A stretch of DNA of 64,000 nucleotides, taken from positions 1 to 64,000 of IMG/VR virus record IMGVR_UViG_3300017963_000243. One strand, written 5' to 3'. The notes under the pieces are model-generated. The model was not told the DNA's origin. It made no database searches and saw only the letters and a program-made list of their open reading frames with translations. Source of the DNA: a virus. The translations under genes and the position numbers were made by a program. How positions within the stretch are numbered: position 1 is the first letter of the stretch; every line of letters starts with the position of its first letter. This document shows positions 41,254-49,797 of the stretch, in pieces.

Positions 41254-41967
41254 TCAGTGGTAGATGTCACTGGGATCTATGCCCAGGTCTTCGGCGCTGA
41301 TGGTTGCTTGACGTTCTTCGATAGCCATCATGGCTTCGCTATCCGCGTCGATACCACCCTCAGCATCCTTACGCGCTTCCAGATACTTGATGCTGTCTTG
41401 CATCCATAAACGCGACTGTTTTGTTACATCCGCAGTAATAGAGTTACCTCTCGCGTTCGCACTTAAATAATACGCAGTTACTATGAAGTGCTCTATCATT
41501 TTTTTGGGATCGATCTTAATGTCTTCATTCCCCATCCGGAAATGGTGTGACAAAATTTCCGGCCCGTGGGTAAGCCCCATTTGAACGCACTCGCGCCCGT
41601 GGTCAGACAAAGCCTTGTCGTTATGCAGCAGCTTGCGTACGTAGGTAAGGCGCTCCAGCTTGTTTCTGAACTGCGACGAATCCATCACCAACTTCTCAAC
41701 GTGTTCCAGAACCCGCAGATCAATCTCTAGAACTTCGCTGATACGCTCAAGGGTGGATTCACAGTAGAGGAATGCTTGGATAACTTCCCGGTGTTCACGT
41801 ACGCGCACAATGTCCAAAGCGTATTCGATATCTGTGTCTTGGGCTTTTCCGACTACCACATTGTAGACATCTAAGAGATACGACCCCTTTTTAGGAGGTT
41901 TCCCCTTGTCTACTGCCTTAAGCAGAGCGTGCCATCGCCGCTCCGGGTTGATGTCCCGTGCAGGCAT
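41254..41967 (-). CDS. Helical protein with HTH-like segment (237 aa)
   Basis: All-helical, with a Ser-Thr-Leu-Glu-Arg-Ile-Ser-Glu-Val-Leu-Glu-Ile segment resembling a helix-turn-helix, and a buried core. It could be a small-terminase-type or assembly protein; nothing proves this. Overlaps the 870-aa gene by one base at 41967. Confidence 0.55.
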   Translation of the reverse strand: MPARDINPERRWHALLKAVDKGKPPKKGSYLLDVYNVVVGKAQDTDIEYALDIVRVREHREVIQAFLYCESTLERISEVLEIDLRVLEHVEKLVMDSSQFRNKLERLTYVRKLLHNDKALSDHGRECVQMGLTHGPEILSHHFRMGNEDIKIDPKKMIEHFIVTAYYLSANARGNSITADVTKQSRLWMQDSIKYLEARKDAEGGIDADSEAMMAIEERQATISAEDLGIDPSDIYH

Positions 41968-44579
41968 TAAATCTCCGCGGCAGGCCCTTGCTGTGCTTGT
42001 GCGTCAGGAAGTGTGCTCACTGCATTTTGGCTCAAGTTAATGACCACATCCCCAAGAGACTTGAAAACTGTCCGGAGTTTGTCTTCCAAGACAACAAAGG
42101 CTTCGTCGCCTATTGATTTCTTCGTGTCTCCTTCGGTCATCCACAGAGTCAGCAGTACCCGGCCCACATTATCGAGGCATTTCTCCATGTTTGGGACGTA
42201 TGTCGAAACTACGTCTTGGAGAACGGGGGCTGCTGCCATCATAGAAATTGCGGCGGTATCGAAAACGCCCTCATCTTGCAAGCCCTCTGCTTGGTCGATG
42301 AGCTCCGGATTGATCTGATCAGCTACTATGTCAGGGGTCAAATTTTCACCCTGGTCCATGACTGGCATGGGGGGAGGTGGCTCTTCCATGGGCGGCTGAG
42401 GAGCAAGCATCTCTGCCGCTGCCGCGGGTGCCCCAGTAGCCTCAGGAGGGACCATCCCTCCCGCTGATTGTCCGATCTCCGAGGAGCGCTGTTGGATACC
42501 TTGGAGCAACCCAACGAGCTGCTGCGTCTGCTGTGCCTGTTGCTGCATCGCTTGCTGTGTTTGTTCAGCCTGCGACTGCATCTGCTGCATCTCCATCTCA
42601 CTCTGTTGTTGGAGTTGCTGCACTGCTTCAGTGATCGCCAAGTCTGTGGGGCTCAGTGACGGTTGCTGTGGGGGCATCTGCCCCATCGACGGATCCATTT
42701 GCCCCATCGACGGATCCATAGCGCCCTGCGGCGGCATCTGACCCGCTGGCATCTGAGCAGTCTGCTGCATGTCCATGGGAGACTGCGCCTCTTTGTACAG
42801 ACCGGACAAGAAGTCCCCAATCGCATCCCCGCCCTTAACAATTCGGATATTCGCCTTACCGTGGTCCTGCGCCTCTTTGAGGATCCCCGCCGCCTCTGTT
42901 GCTGGGATGTGGTAGTGCGTGGCAACCTTTTCCAAGGCGTCTACGAAATTGTAGGAACGCTCCCCATTTTCTACACGCCAGAAGCCCGCACCATCGCTAC
43001 GCACTGTCGCGACTTTCGCCCCACCTTCCTGCATTTTTCCGTCGAGCCAACGAGTAATGAGCTTAGGGTCGCGCATGACCGAATTGCGCTTCATACGCTG
43101 ACGAGCCTCACTATCGTAATTGGTGGGGGAATTCTTGTCCGTGGCATTCGACATGAGATTGACCCATGTCGTGTTTTTCGGCAAGAACACCACCTGACCC
43201 TTCACCGCTGCCTCCATGTACTTACGGGAGGGGTCATCATCAATAACGTAACGACAATCACTGTACTCCCGAACGTACTTCTCTTTCCCACCATCGCTAA
43301 TAGCGAACTGGATACGCATGGGCTCCGTCGCTTGCGGGTTCTTAGAATCCGGAACCAAGAAGAACCCGTAGGAATTAGCCTTGGGGCGTGTGCTCCCCGT
43401 CCCCTTCTCCAGAAGCTTGAACAAAGCGCTGCCCTGAACGTCCTTGTCAAAATTGACAGGCTCCCCCATCAAACCCTCACACACGAATGCTTCTTTCATG
43501 TCCTTGCTAATAGCCAAGAACTTCTTGGGGACACGGTGACGTTGCGGTCCGTAGTAGGAACGAATACGGTTATCTCCGTACCTGCTCACAGGCCACGGAA
43601 CTACAAAATAGACGTCAGGATTTCCGTCTACAAAATAAAGGCGGTACCACCCCCCATTAGCGTCGGGCTCTTGAAGAAAGCGCTCACCCTCCACCTTGAT
43701 AGCGCGGTTGAGGGTGTTGCCTTCCCGGTTATCCGCCACGTCATAGCCCTGCTTCATGATCGTAGCGAAGGCCTCTTTAGCGCGGTCACCAAAAATTTCC
43801 CTGATCTCCTGGGGGGACGCACTTTTCGTGACCACGCGCACACGCGAGGGAGCACTTGCGACTTTCACGCTCTCCGCAACCTTAGTGTATCCCGAGACCA
43901 TCGCTTCTTTGAGAGGCTTTACCCCGTAAACTTTAGCGATCTTCTGGAGGAGGGGCGGGTGCTTCTCAAAAGCAACCTTTACGCTGTCCAGCAGTAGCTG
44001 GTTACCGGAACTCAACATGTTGAGAAACTGCGGGTGAATCTCAAGAGTATGATCTTGTGCGGCTTTCACCATTGCCGCAACTCCGCTGTCCACAACCTCC
44101 GCAGGAACGTCTTCAGCACTAGCGTAACCGTAGCGCCCGGTAGTGTAGGGTGGAAGCACGAGGTTACGCACGCTGACATCTCGCGGAACTGTCTGCGGCG
44201 CGTTTTCGGCACCTCCCATCTCGTCAAGAGACATCTTGGTAATTTCCTCGAGCCACGCGTTGTCGAGCGGGAGGAAGATATTCAGCTTCTTGTAGTAGAA
44301 CATCTCTACGGGTTTGAGCTGTCCATCCACAAGCACCACCGGAATGTAGATGGGGAGCTGGTTGTGGAGCACGACAAATGCCCCCACTCCGTTTCCTGCT
44401 TCCGCATCCACCTCCAAGATCTTGAACGTCACAACACTCTGCGCAAGTTCCGGGAACTTAGCAAAGAGAACGCTGTAAGCCATTTGCGAGAACCGTTCCT
44501 TGAACGACTGTTCGGCTTGTTCAGCCGGAGGCGGTCCTTGCATTCCCTTTTGAACTTGCGGGGACATCGACATAGGCAT
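41967..44579 (-). CDS. Large virion/internal protein with Gln-rich tail (870 aa)
   Basis: The N-terminal half is mixed alpha/beta with several K-x-A tripeptides (for example Lys-Val-Ala-Ser). The second half includes Gln/Met/Pro-rich low complexity (about residues 600-720) with a repeated Met-Asp-Pro-Ser-Met-Gly-Gln-Met segment. Candidate internal head or ejected protein. Preceded by TATAAT (about 44616). Confidence 0.55.
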   Translation of the reverse strand: MPMSMSPQVQKGMQGPPPAEQAEQSFKERFSQMAYSVLFAKFPELAQSVVTFKILEVDAEAGNGVGAFVVLHNQLPIYIPVVLVDGQLKPVEMFYYKKLNIFLPLDNAWLEEITKMSLDEMGGAENAPQTVPRDVSVRNLVLPPYTTGRYGYASAEDVPAEVVDSGVAAMVKAAQDHTLEIHPQFLNMLSSGNQLLLDSVKVAFEKHPPLLQKIAKVYGVKPLKEAMVSGYTKVAESVKVASAPSRVRVVTKSASPQEIREIFGDRAKEAFATIMKQGYDVADNREGNTLNRAIKVEGERFLQEPDANGGWYRLYFVDGNPDVYFVVPWPVSRYGDNRIRSYYGPQRHRVPKKFLAISKDMKEAFVCEGLMGEPVNFDKDVQGSALFKLLEKGTGSTRPKANSYGFFLVPDSKNPQATEPMRIQFAISDGGKEKYVREYSDCRYVIDDDPSRKYMEAAVKGQVVFLPKNTTWVNLMSNATDKNSPTNYDSEARQRMKRNSVMRDPKLITRWLDGKMQEGGAKVATVRSDGAGFWRVENGERSYNFVDALEKVATHYHIPATEAAGILKEAQDHGKANIRIVKGGDAIGDFLSGLYKEAQSPMDMQQTAQMPAGQMPPQGAMDPSMGQMDPSMGQMPPQQPSLSPTDLAITEAVQQLQQQSEMEMQQMQSQAEQTQQAMQQQAQQTQQLVGLLQGIQQRSSEIGQSAGGMVPPEATGAPAAAAEMLAPQPPMEEPPPPMPVMDQGENLTPDIVADQINPELIDQAEGLQDEGVFDTAAISMMAAAPVLQDVVSTYVPNMEKCLDNVGRVLLTLWMTEGDTKKSIGDEAFVVLEDKLRTVFKSLGDVVINLSQNAVSTLPDAQAQQGPAAEI

Positions 44580-44610
44580 ACGTATTCCTCCCTTAGTGAG
44601 GGTCGTCGTG

Positions 44611-44620
44611 AAGAATTATA
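44611..44620 (-). promoter_or_regulatory. TATAAT -10-like element
   Basis: Minus-strand TATAAT upstream of the 870-aa gene. The -35 side is not convincing. Confidence 0.4.
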
Positions 44621-44647
44621 CTGTTGAAATTGTAAGGAGGAAAGGGG

Positions 44648-45640
44648 TTACTGCGCGGAAGAGACGTACTCAGTCAGGGTCTGGAGAGCGTTGGCGAGTT
44701 CCGCCTTCTTCTCATCGTCGCCCTTCTCGTCATCCTTCTTCTCTTCCCCATCGTCGTCGTCGCTCTTCTCTTCCTTCTTCTCTTCCATCTTCTCCTTCAG
44801 CTCGGGAGGCAGTTCCCCTCCGAGCTTAGAGATGGCTTCTTGAAGAAGAGACGAGAGCTTCGAGACTTCGCCGCTAGTAGGGACAGAATCCGTACGTGGT
44901 TGCGGCTTCTGCTCACCCATCAGGGGACCCTTGGGCTGCGTAGTTTTGCCTTGGGCAGGGGCGACACCGGACATCGCCTGGTTGTCCGGGGGCTCCGTGT
45001 GCCCAGGAGCGCCAGTGTCTCCCGAACCCGGATCAGTGCTCGACTTTTTCTGGAGACGCAGCAGCTCATCGACCTGAGCTGAGAGCTTCGCAACCTCGCT
45101 GGGGGTAGCCGCGCTAGCACCTGGAGGCGGGTTCTGCGGCTCTTGAGCGCCGACTTCACCGGGGGAGGTGTCTAGAGTGGTGGTACCCTGCGGACCGACC
45201 TTCTCAGACGACGGATCCTTCTTGGCATCGAGGGGGCCCATGCCTCCTTCCATCATGTCTTCTTGAAAGCGGCCATCACCGGTCACGTCCGTACCCGCAC
45301 CTTCTTCCGCTGCCTTGTGCATCAGGGCAGTAGCGTGAACGGTAGCTGCGGTCTCGTAGTCCACCGAAGCGGCGAGCTTCGGAAACTCTTCATCCTTGTA
45401 GTGGCTAGTCTTCTCGGCAATCTCTTCGGCGACATCAACGAGCTTGTCGATGACACCCGCGGCCTCCTCAGCCGAGAGACCTTCTTCACCGCTGATCTCC
45501 GGCATCTCCTCTTCGGGGAGCTCATCCGCCACGGCATCAGCAGCTTCTTCCGCGATCTTCTCGGTAGGCCAGCTGATCAAGCCCTGACGCACGAGCTCAT
45601 GGTTGATGCCCCTGACGTGTGCGCGTTTGAACAGTCCCAT
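44648..45640 (-). CDS. Acidic, low-complexity head-cluster protein (330 aa)
   Basis: N-terminal basic start, then Glu/Asp-rich helical segments with K-x-A tripeptides, a Pro/Thr/Gly linker and an extremely acidic run (Asp/Lys/Glu) near residues 285-310. Typical of scaffolding or internal proteins. Ribosome site weak (AGAGAAATATC). Confidence 0.55.
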   Translation of the reverse strand: MGLFKRAHVRGINHELVRQGLISWPTEKIAEEAADAVADELPEEEMPEISGEEGLSAEEAAGVIDKLVDVAEEIAEKTSHYKDEEFPKLAASVDYETAATVHATALMHKAAEEGAGTDVTGDGRFQEDMMEGGMGPLDAKKDPSSEKVGPQGTTTLDTSPGEVGAQEPQNPPPGASAATPSEVAKLSAQVDELLRLQKKSSTDPGSGDTGAPGHTEPPDNQAMSGVAPAQGKTTQPKGPLMGEQKPQPRTDSVPTSGEVSKLSSLLQEAISKLGGELPPELKEKMEEKKEEKSDDDDGEEKKDDEKGDDEKKAELANALQTLTEYVSSAQ

Positions 45641-45678
45641 GATATTTCTCTCCTAGTCGGTTAGGGCCTACTGGCCGC

Positions 45679-45855
45679 CTACTTCTGGGTCCCTTGTTGG
45701 AGTAGGGAGGTAATGTCCTCAACCGTGGCGAGTTTCTCTTCTGTGTACGCAGCACTCTGTTGCACTGCCGTTGCTTCGTCCACTCCATGTTCCAGAAGCG
45801 CACGCTTTACGCCTTCAGCGTAAGCAACTTTCAAAAGGGTAGCGGTAGAGTCCAT
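45679..45855 (-). CDS. Small helical protein (58 aa)
   Basis: Begins Met-Asp-Ser-Thr-Ala and has Lys-Val-Ala-Tyr-Ala. GGAGGAGACGG precedes the ATG at 45855; a longer in-frame start would cover the promoter region. TATACT promoter just upstream. Confidence 0.6.
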   Translation of the reverse strand: MDSTATLLKVAYAEGVKRALLEHGVDEATAVQQSAAYTEEKLATVEDITSLLQQGTQK

Positions 45856-45871
45856 CCGTCTCCTCCAGTAA

Positions 45872-46411
45872 TCAACGCCAAGTATATGGCGATTCGTTGT
45901 TATATCCAAGAGGCAAATTGCGCAACTGTTCATCCGCTCGGGGTGAAACGCGTGTGACGTACTTGGCTGTGCGGCCTAACCCGCGCCCCAAACGTTCCCC
46001 TAAAGTTCCCGCAACCATCGAGCCAAGCATTCCAGTGGGTCCCCAAGCGGCTAATCCTAGGGCAGTTCCCCCTAGCAACCCTCCGATACGTTCCGCACGC
46101 TCACCAGGATCTCCTCGTACGATGTTGGCAGCCTCTATTGCGGGGAATCCATACAGTAACGCTTTGTTGAACGCCCCCGGTGCCTCGAATCCCTCCCGGA
46201 ATACGCTGCCCGGTTTGAGCGATTGCTTCATCCGCCACTCATGAGCGAAACGACGAGGTCGACCGATCATGAATCGCTTCACACCCTCTCGGGTGGGGAG
46301 CTTCTTAGCGAGGTACTTCCCTAATCGGGAAAGAGCCCTCGGCATAGCCGCCTCTTTAGTAAGGCCCATCTCGGAATACACGGCGTACTTACCAAGATCG
46401 TAGGGAGTCAT
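45872..46411 (-). CDS. Gly-Ala hydrophobic head-cluster protein (179 aa)
   Basis: Basic N-terminal half and Gly/Ala-rich hydrophobic segment (about residues 106-140). The ATG overlaps the stop of the beta-prime C-terminal gene (TGATG), so it is co-translated with the polymerase gene. Confidence 0.55.
   Translation of the reverse strand: MTPYDLGKYAVYSEMGLTKEAAMPRALSRLGKYLAKKLPTREGVKRFMIGRPRRFAHEWRMKQSLKPGSVFREGFEAPGAFNKALLYGFPAIEAANIVRGDPGERAERIGGLLGGTALGLAAWGPTGMLGSMVAGTLGERLGRGLGRTAKYVTRVSPRADEQLRNLPLGYNNESPYTWR
45881..45909 (-). promoter_or_regulatory. Promoter: TTGGAT-17-TATACT
   Basis: -35 TTGGAT at 45904-45909, 17-nt spacer, -10 TATACT at 45881-45886, minus strand, upstream of the 58-aa gene and inside the end of the 179-aa gene. 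Confidence 0.6.
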
Positions 46412-48210
46412 CAGTACCGCCCCTTCTCTCCTCGACCAAAGTCTACGCCATATGCGTACGCAGGAACAGGGTGTGTTCCGTGCAGATTCGAAATATCCCC
46501 AAAATGTGCCGCTTCTTGGAGTGTGCTTTTCAAGTTACGATGACCGAGGCGCGCAAGCCAATCCGGATGGAGTAGCGGGGCACGCGAAGCAGGTTTCATG
46601 ATGAACTCTACCTCTGGAGCACGCGGGGCAATCGCAATGGTCTTTAACCCCTCCTTCTTAAGGTAATGTAATACAGAGGGGGTGACTCTCTGCCCTACAG
46701 AGAAGTGAAAGTAGGGCTTTCCTAAAGTTTGTCCGAGAGTCTCGTTGACGGGGACCTCCTTAGTTCCCGAAGCCAAAGAAGAGCGCAACTTGTTATACGA
46801 AACCACGTCCCCCTTGATGAACTTATTAGTCGGGTCATCGAGAACGCGAACATGGTTCAGTTCGTTCTTTGCAAGCAACTCAAAATGTCGTTGATCCAGA
46901 GTCTTCCCCTGGTTCTCATACAAATCTCGCAGGGTATTTACGAGGTAAAGCCTCCCTGCGGCCAGCCCCTTGTGGCGCACGATTTCATCTGGCTTAGGGA
47001 TACCTTCGCTAAGGCGGTCGCCCCTTTCCACGGCGTCACCCTTCTTCACGACTACTCCCAAATTAGGAGCTACGAAGTGTTGTGTGTTACCTATGTGTAC
47101 GTAGGAGCCTCCCTGGGGAGCTTTCTCTATTTTTGATACCTTACCGTCAATGTCCGCTAGCGTAGCTTTATTCATGAACTGCTTGGGAGACTCGATGATC
47201 TGTCGGAATCCCGCAACACCCTGCAGGCGCATTCGGTCACCTTTGGCTGTGCGAACTCCGTGCTTGGCATCTAAAGCGAACTGACTGAGCGGTTCCCCCA
47301 TTGCAGAAGCGGAACGTACTCCTACATTAACCCCTAATTCGTGTACGTTTCCCTTTTCGTTCAGCCCCTGGCACTTTTGACAGACACCATCATCTGCCTC
47401 ACAAGTCATAGGGGAGCGCACCAACACCCTGGAAGCCCCACTCTTTCGAAGCTTCGTCTGCATATCGGAAGTAACTAAAGAGTTCCTGCGGAACTTTCCA
47501 GTATCCCGTGCCAGATAACGATCTACGATGTTCGGGTCGGTAACCTCCATCGTAATGCCGTTGTGCGTTCCGCAGTCCACTTCCGTTACCAGAGCATCCG
47601 CCATGTTGGCCATTAGTATCTTGGTCAACTCGCCAGGCTCCGAAACAGAGACGGTACTCTTGATAGTGTCTAGAATGGCCTCGTTACCTGCGACCCAATA
47701 GTCCGAAGGTTTGAGCCCCTCACTGTAAGACTTTCGAATTAGCCAAGGTTCAGTAAAACCGTAAGGGTCACGGGCCGCAGCAGGGGAGCCCACGATCTTC
47801 GAAAACTGCACAGGCTTTCCTCGTGCCCCGCTCCGAACTTGCTGAGTCATCGTCCCAGGGTGTGAGGTCGAAATTCCCACCATCTTCTCCTGGGCATCTT
47901 CTGCGATCCTGCTGCGTTGTTTATCCGTAGTAGCTTTGTCAAAAGCTGTGACGTAAGGTTTCAGGACTTTATTGCGATTCCTATAGTCAGGAGCGATGTC
48001 GTCTAGTCCAATAGAAAGGCCCTCCATCGTAGCTAACGCGTCACCTTCCCGCTTGAGGTCAGTGATCGTTTTGACGTAAGCTACGGGATCTTTATGCGCG
48101 AGCTCATTCATCTTCTTTTTGAGCTCACCCTTCCCCGACTCTCCTGACAGCCGATATTGCTCGGGAATATGCTGATTTAGCAGAAGCTGTCCTAGTGTTT
48201 GCGTCGACAT
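46411..48210 (-). CDS. RNA polymerase beta-prime, C-terminal half (599 aa)
   Basis: Carries the beta-prime C-terminal core: the Phe-Thr-Glu-Pro-Trp-Leu/Tyr-Ser-Glu-Gly-Leu-Lys-Pro-Ser-Asp-Tyr region of the bridge and trigger helices, an Asp-Cys-Gly-Thr motif, and a Cys cluster near residues 263-277 (Cys...Cys-Gln-Lys-Cys) followed by Gly-Val-Arg-Ser-Ala-Ser-Ala-Met-Gly-Glu-Pro, the counterpart of the bacterial trigger-loop neighbourhood. It holds no catalytic Asp triad, which lies in the fused beta/beta-prime gene. Must assemble with that protein. The start abuts the stop of the primase-phosphoesterase gene. Confidence 0.85.
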   Translation of the reverse strand: MSTQTLGQLLLNQHIPEQYRLSGESGKGELKKKMNELAHKDPVAYVKTITDLKREGDALATMEGLSIGLDDIAPDYRNRNKVLKPYVTAFDKATTDKQRSRIAEDAQEKMVGISTSHPGTMTQQVRSGARGKPVQFSKIVGSPAAARDPYGFTEPWLIRKSYSEGLKPSDYWVAGNEAILDTIKSTVSVSEPGELTKILMANMADALVTEVDCGTHNGITMEVTDPNIVDRYLARDTGKFRRNSLVTSDMQTKLRKSGASRVLVRSPMTCEADDGVCQKCQGLNEKGNVHELGVNVGVRSASAMGEPLSQFALDAKHGVRTAKGDRMRLQGVAGFRQIIESPKQFMNKATLADIDGKVSKIEKAPQGGSYVHIGNTQHFVAPNLGVVVKKGDAVERGDRLSEGIPKPDEIVRHKGLAAGRLYLVNTLRDLYENQGKTLDQRHFELLAKNELNHVRVLDDPTNKFIKGDVVSYNKLRSSLASGTKEVPVNETLGQTLGKPYFHFSVGQRVTPSVLHYLKKEGLKTIAIAPRAPEVEFIMKPASRAPLLHPDWLARLGHRNLKSTLQEAAHFGDISNLHGTHPVPAYAYGVDFGRGEKGRY

Positions 48211-49797
48211 CTAAAATCCCAACCCAATAGGCGAGGGTCCTGTGGCCGTCTCGTGCGAAATCTCCTCCTTGGGACCCCAAGAAGTCGGACGGTTAAGCCG
48301 GTCCTCTACCCGGTCATCCGCCTTGTTACCACCCTGTCGCTCTGGAACTCTCAAGGTGTTGAGGAGACCCGCCAACTCCGATGCGGGCATCCCCTCATCC
48401 GCGTTCTCCATAGGTTGTTGAGCCTCACTTGTACTGAGACGTTTTTGTTTTAAGCGTGACCGGATCTCCCGCGTAGCCCCCAACTTCTGGAGCACACGGT
48501 CAAACCCTTCCCAGAAAGCCGACATTTTTTGTAGGGCTGTCTTTCTCATATCCGTCACATTCCTCAATAACCACGCATCTTCCTTGGTTCGGAATAACAC
48601 GTAGTCCTCCTCAGTACCACCTACACGTCTCTTGAATTTTACCTTATCCGGAGAGGCGGCGGTAACCTGAACCGGTTCCTTATGCTTAATCTCAACAGAT
48701 CCCTTCCCATAGCCTTTCATGATGGGTTGCGGACCTGATGCTCCGAACCCTAGAGCGTAGTCGGCTGTATGGGTAGGGGTTTGAATCGCCAACACGTTCT
48801 CTCGAGTAGATGGTAATTTCGCCTTCGGGAGAGCCCAAGAATGGGCGTGCCCTGTCCAGGGATCGACGAGACGGAGATCGTAGTGCTTACCTGCACGCTC
48901 AGCCTTGTGTTCCTGTACAGCTAACATCCAAGACTTGGGTTGCCGGAATGTAGGAATTTTTTCTACGGGTTTCCCCGCGGGAATCCCCGGAGCGAACTCC
49001 TTAGGTTTCTTCTTAGTGCGGAGACGTGTGACGACTTCAAGAGGGTTGGCATGGGTTGCCGGGTCGAATCTCTTAAGCTCATTATCCCTTACAGGTACGG
49101 AGACCAGGCCCGTCTCACTATTCAATGAGTAGGGCGCTCGGATAGACCCCTGGTCGTGGAAAGTGGAAACGTCCAGACGGATTTGGTCTTTTTCCGGAGG
49201 CGTTACCGTGTAAGGATTCTTACGGCGAGCCAACCTCGACATGATGCGCTTGACCGTGCGTTCGAGCTTGTTGGTGTCGCGTTCAGCATCCAGCTGACCC
49301 CGAACATAAAACCCCGTACCGCCAGAGAAAGAGACATCAGTCTTATTGACTCCGGGGATCTTCTGGACTTCACGTTGAACCGCGCGGACCGCAGGCTTCA
49401 GCTCTTCGATCCCCACGTCCTTGCCCGCATCGATGTCCACCCACACCTGGTTCGTAGTCTTCCCGATGGTTGGGTGGAACTCCGTGTAACGTCTCGATGT
49501 GTACCAGTCGATGTCCTTCCCTGTAGGGATTCGGATAGGTTCATCCTTCTTACGGTAACGTCGAACAATAGGAGTATTCGGCTCCCGGTTCATAACCGTA
49601 AGCAGATCCTTGTCCTTAAGCTCACGGAAAAGGCGGCGACGTACCTCGGGAGTAGAATAGTAATCCAGCACATCCTTCTTGGTCATCTTGATGCCAGTAG
49701 AAGGACTATCGATCACGACCGCGTCCAGGTTCTCTACATCCTGGTACTTCCGGTTAGCCCAGACTGCGGCGCGTTGAGCTGGTGAGGAGTAGGGCAT
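48211..49797 (-). CDS. AEP primase fused to LigD-type 3'-phosphoesterase (528 aa)
   Basis: Residues about 95-260 form a LigD-type archaeo-eukaryotic primase/polymerase: motif I D121-x-D123, a Ser-Gly-Gly-x-Gly (158-162) and D209 in motif III followed by Ala-Pro-Tyr-Ser. Residues about 288-420 match a LigD 3'-phosphoesterase: Gln-Glu-His297, His305-Tyr-Asp307-Leu-Arg309, a His343 and Lys361-Gly-Tyr-Gly-x-Gly. No ligase domain. In LigD these activities fill and trim break ends with Ku. Here it could prime, repair or process ends at transcription or replication sites. It lies between the two polymerase genes, joined by TAATG and direct junctions. Confidence 0.85.
   Translation of the reverse strand: MPYSSPAQRAAVWANRKYQDVENLDAVVIDSPSTGIKMTKKDVLDYYSTPEVRRRLFRELKDKDLLTVMNREPNTPIVRRYRKKDEPIRIPTGKDIDWYTSRRYTEFHPTIGKTTNQVWVDIDAGKDVGIEELKPAVRAVQREVQKIPGVNKTDVSFSGGTGFYVRGQLDAERDTNKLERTVKRIMSRLARRKNPYTVTPPEKDQIRLDVSTFHDQGSIRAPYSLNSETGLVSVPVRDNELKRFDPATHANPLEVVTRLRTKKKPKEFAPGIPAGKPVEKIPTFRQPKSWMLAVQEHKAERAGKHYDLRLVDPWTGHAHSWALPKAKLPSTRENVLAIQTPTHTADYALGFGASGPQPIMKGYGKGSVEIKHKEPVQVTAASPDKVKFKRRVGGTEEDYVLFRTKEDAWLLRNVTDMRKTALQKMSAFWEGFDRVLQKLGATREIRSRLKQKRLSTSEAQQPMENADEGMPASELAGLLNTLRVPERQGGNKADDRVEDRLNRPTSWGPKEEISHETATGPSPIGLGF

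Noticed and set aside
42663-43997. Long plus-strand reading frame (444 codons) opposite the 870-aa gene
   Set aside because: Fully antisense to a better supported gene; Arg/His/Leu-rich, low-complexity product typical of a shadow.
48211-49797. Intein or group I intron explaining the gap between the polymerase genes
   Set aside because: The insert is a complete gene with its own start and stop and recognisable primase/phosphoesterase domains; no splicing motifs (Cys-N-terminus, His-Asn, HNH/LAGLIDADG) or intron core seen.
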